Shown here: positions 62,710-64,000 of the stretch, in pieces
Layout: each line of letters starts with the position of its first letter
Numbering within the stretch: the stretch's first letter is position 1
NCBI RefSeq assembly: GCF_032854445.1
Contig: NC_088295.1
Span: 67,997,249 to 68,061,248, forward strand
DNA: 64,000 nt
Source of the DNA: Liolophura sinensis
Lineage: Eukaryota; Mollusca; Polyplacophora; Chitonida; Chitonidae
Direction: 5' to 3'
Notes under the pieces: model-generated
Told to the model about the DNA's origin: nothing
Database searches by the model: none
The model's input: the letters and a program-made list of their open reading frames with translations, nothing else
Program-made: the position numbers and the translations under genes

Positions 62710-63384
62710 GTAATTAATGGTTTAATATTATATCTTACAGTATATATTTGAGTTTAAATTTTAATGATTTCAAGATGTATATATTACTTCTTGACTTGAC
62801 CTTTTCTGATAGTTGTGTATTTTTACTATTGCTTGAAAAATGTAGACTTGCAGATGGAGCAGTGGATTAGTTGCGATAACATTAATGTGTATGTTGTAAG
62901 CTTTGAACACTTATTATTCTGTGGCCTGTGGCTGTGTGACAAATTGCCCTGTCAGCATTGTTAGTGCTTTAGCATCCGCTTATATACCAGTGACATTGTG
63001 TACTTGCACATGGACCAATATACACATAATTTCAGATATGGTATACGTCAAAGGTGGCGGTGATGTGATGTTCTATATATTGGTGTAAACACTATATACA
63101 ACCACTTTATTTCACCAGTTCAGCATTTTTCAAGTGATACATTTGGCTTAATTCGTATGGAATTATCTACCTTATATGGCAAGTTTGGAGTTTTCTTGTG
63201 AAGTTTTATTAATTTCTTAGTAGAAAAACATAAATGTTGGCATCAAAAGTGCTTCTGAAAGGGCATTTGTACAAATCAAACTTCAGGTGCAGTATATTGG
63301 TTTAAATCAAACTGATCTGTGGGAAATGTAGTTACTTACTTTTTTGATTTTGCTGGTGAAGATCTTTGTAACTTGTTGTTTCAG
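62710..63384 (+). other. RSK intron 13 (675 bp, phase 0)
   Basis: AT-rich. The stretch 63130-63310 resembles 44000-44220 in intron 4 (shared words such as tggcatcaaaa and atcaaactt). Confidence 0.85.
63130..63310. repeat. Dispersed repeat shared by introns 4 and 13 (copy 2)
   Basis: gcatttttcaagtgatacat, gtgaagttttattaatttct, tggcatcaaaagtg, gggcatttgtacaaatcaaa parallel the intron 4 stretch at 44000-44220. Confidence 0.5.
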
Positions 63385-63459
63385 GACATAGGAGTGGGGT
63401 CGTATTCTGTATGCAGGAGATGTGTTCATAAAGTTTCAGGCCTGGAGTTTGCTGCTAAA
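63385..63459 (+). CDS. RPS6KA: RSK exon 14, residues 420-444, start of C-terminal CaMK-type kinase
   Basis: 75 nt, acceptor ttgttgtttcag, donor gtgagt, phase 0 at both ends. Encodes [16 protein letters not shown], then GLEFAAK. G422, G424 and the V428-C429 stretch form the second ATP loop. C429 lies where vertebrate RSK2 has Cys436, the residue modified by fluoromethylketone-type covalent RSK inhibitors. K444 in FAAK is the second-domain ATP lysine; vertebrates have FAVK. The C-terminal domain is the ERK-activated kinase that phosphorylates S377. Confidence 0.96.
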
Positions 63460-63957
63460 GTGAGTACCCCACAGATTCTTGTTAGCTCCAGGGGTAGACA
63501 GCCTCATCGACTTGTGGAGCTGCATGTATGTTCAGAAGCACTGTGTTATGAACAGTTAAAATCAGCAAGTGTTTGTCCTACTTACTGTTGTGCAGTAATG
63601 ACAAATGATTTGGAAGCCTCTCAATAGTGCAATCGTTGTGAATCTTCCAGCAACTTGTGAATGGTCTTGAGTTCACCAATCAATTACAATGAAATAAGCA
63701 AAAGAAGCCTCTTTCCTTGCTTCCATTGCTTTCAGTGTGCTGGTGGCAATAAGCTGTCAGTGGTACTGGAGTAGTTTTGCGTGAAGTTCATTGCATGTCA
63801 GTTATCAGTTACTTTATACTTGAGTATGGCATTAAACAATAGTGAAAAAAAAAAATAAACCTATATAGATTGGTTCTTTTTACCCCGTGGCATATCAGAT
63901 ATCAATCATTCATACATTTAACTGTATAAACCAGTGGAAATGCTTTTCTCATTGTAG
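63460..63957 (+). other. RSK intron 14 (498 bp, phase 0)
   Basis: Contains relic SINE-like words (atcttccagcaacttgtgaatggtc near 63642-63666; cttgagtatggcattaaac near 63820) but no clean copy. A poly-A tract lies near 63846. Confidence 0.85.
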
Positions 63958-64000
63958 ATAATGGACAAAGACAAAAGGGACCCTCAGGAAGAAGTGGAAA
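63958..64000 (+). CDS. RPS6KA: RSK exon 15, partial, residues 445-458, cut by window edge
   Basis: Acceptor ctcattgtag, phase 0. Encodes IMDKDKRDPQEEVE, matching I.DK.KRDP.EEIE of vertebrate RSK, which leads into helix C of the second kinase domain. The window ends inside the exon. The remaining roughly 280 residues expected from known RSK lengths (catalytic core of the second domain, autoinhibitory helix, ERK docking tail) lie to the right. Confidence 0.93.
   Translation, partial: MMDKDKRDPQEEVE

Overview
This is a eukaryotic, animal-type window dominated by one gene: a p90 ribosomal S6 kinase (RSK/RPS6KA family) on the + strand. It runs from a start codon at 10741 to beyond the right edge. 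Fifteen coding exons with GT-AG introns join without a frameshift or stop into residues 1-458 of a protein that in known RSKs is about 730-740 residues. They cover the N-terminus, the whole N-terminal AGC kinase domain, the AGC tail with its ERK and hydrophobic-motif phosphorylation sites, the linker, and the start of the C-terminal CaMK-type kinase domain. The rest of that domain and the C-terminal ERK docking tail lie outside the window.

The source is most likely a marine lophotrochozoan (mollusc or brachiopod). This is an inference from the RSK sequence being plainly metazoan but not vertebrate-like in detail, from AT-rich introns up to 15 kb, and from a tRNA-headed SINE ending in a (aaat)n tail of a kind familiar from molluscan DNA. 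No species can be fixed from the sequence alone.

Layout. 1-10.4 kb: upstream flank with an old SINE-like repeat (~60-296), a decayed L1/Tx1-like LINE on the minus strand (~2660-5395) split by a SINE with a perfect 10-bp target duplication, two short coding-like candidates of unknown identity (6762-6919 and 7350-7478), a fold-back element lying between two copies of a ~140-bp duplication (7803-8357), and a cluster of AGGCCT sites (9424-10358). 10.45-10.74 kb: CpG-rich, ATG-free leader with a YY1-like motif. 10.7-26.6 kb: exons 1-3 with a 15.4-kb intron 2, which holds a 61-bp minisatellite, several SINEs and a CpG-rich island near 20.5 kb. 26.6-41.6 kb: 15-kb intron 3 with five SINE-derived copies and a ~170-bp tandem repeat. 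41.6-57.8 kb: exons 4-9, with a pair of ~0.8-0.9-kb direct repeats in intron 5. 57.8-64 kb: exons 10-15 in closer spacing, with a 49-bp minisatellite of eleven full units ending about 70 bp before exon 13.

Apart from RSK I find no second gene that can be named, no true tRNA, rRNA or CRISPR, and no cellular gene on the minus strand. The most notable non-coding signals are a strong orientation bias of the main SINE (about 18 sense copies against one partial antisense copy), the nested and tandem repeat structures, and the two unidentified coding-like stretches upstream of RSK.
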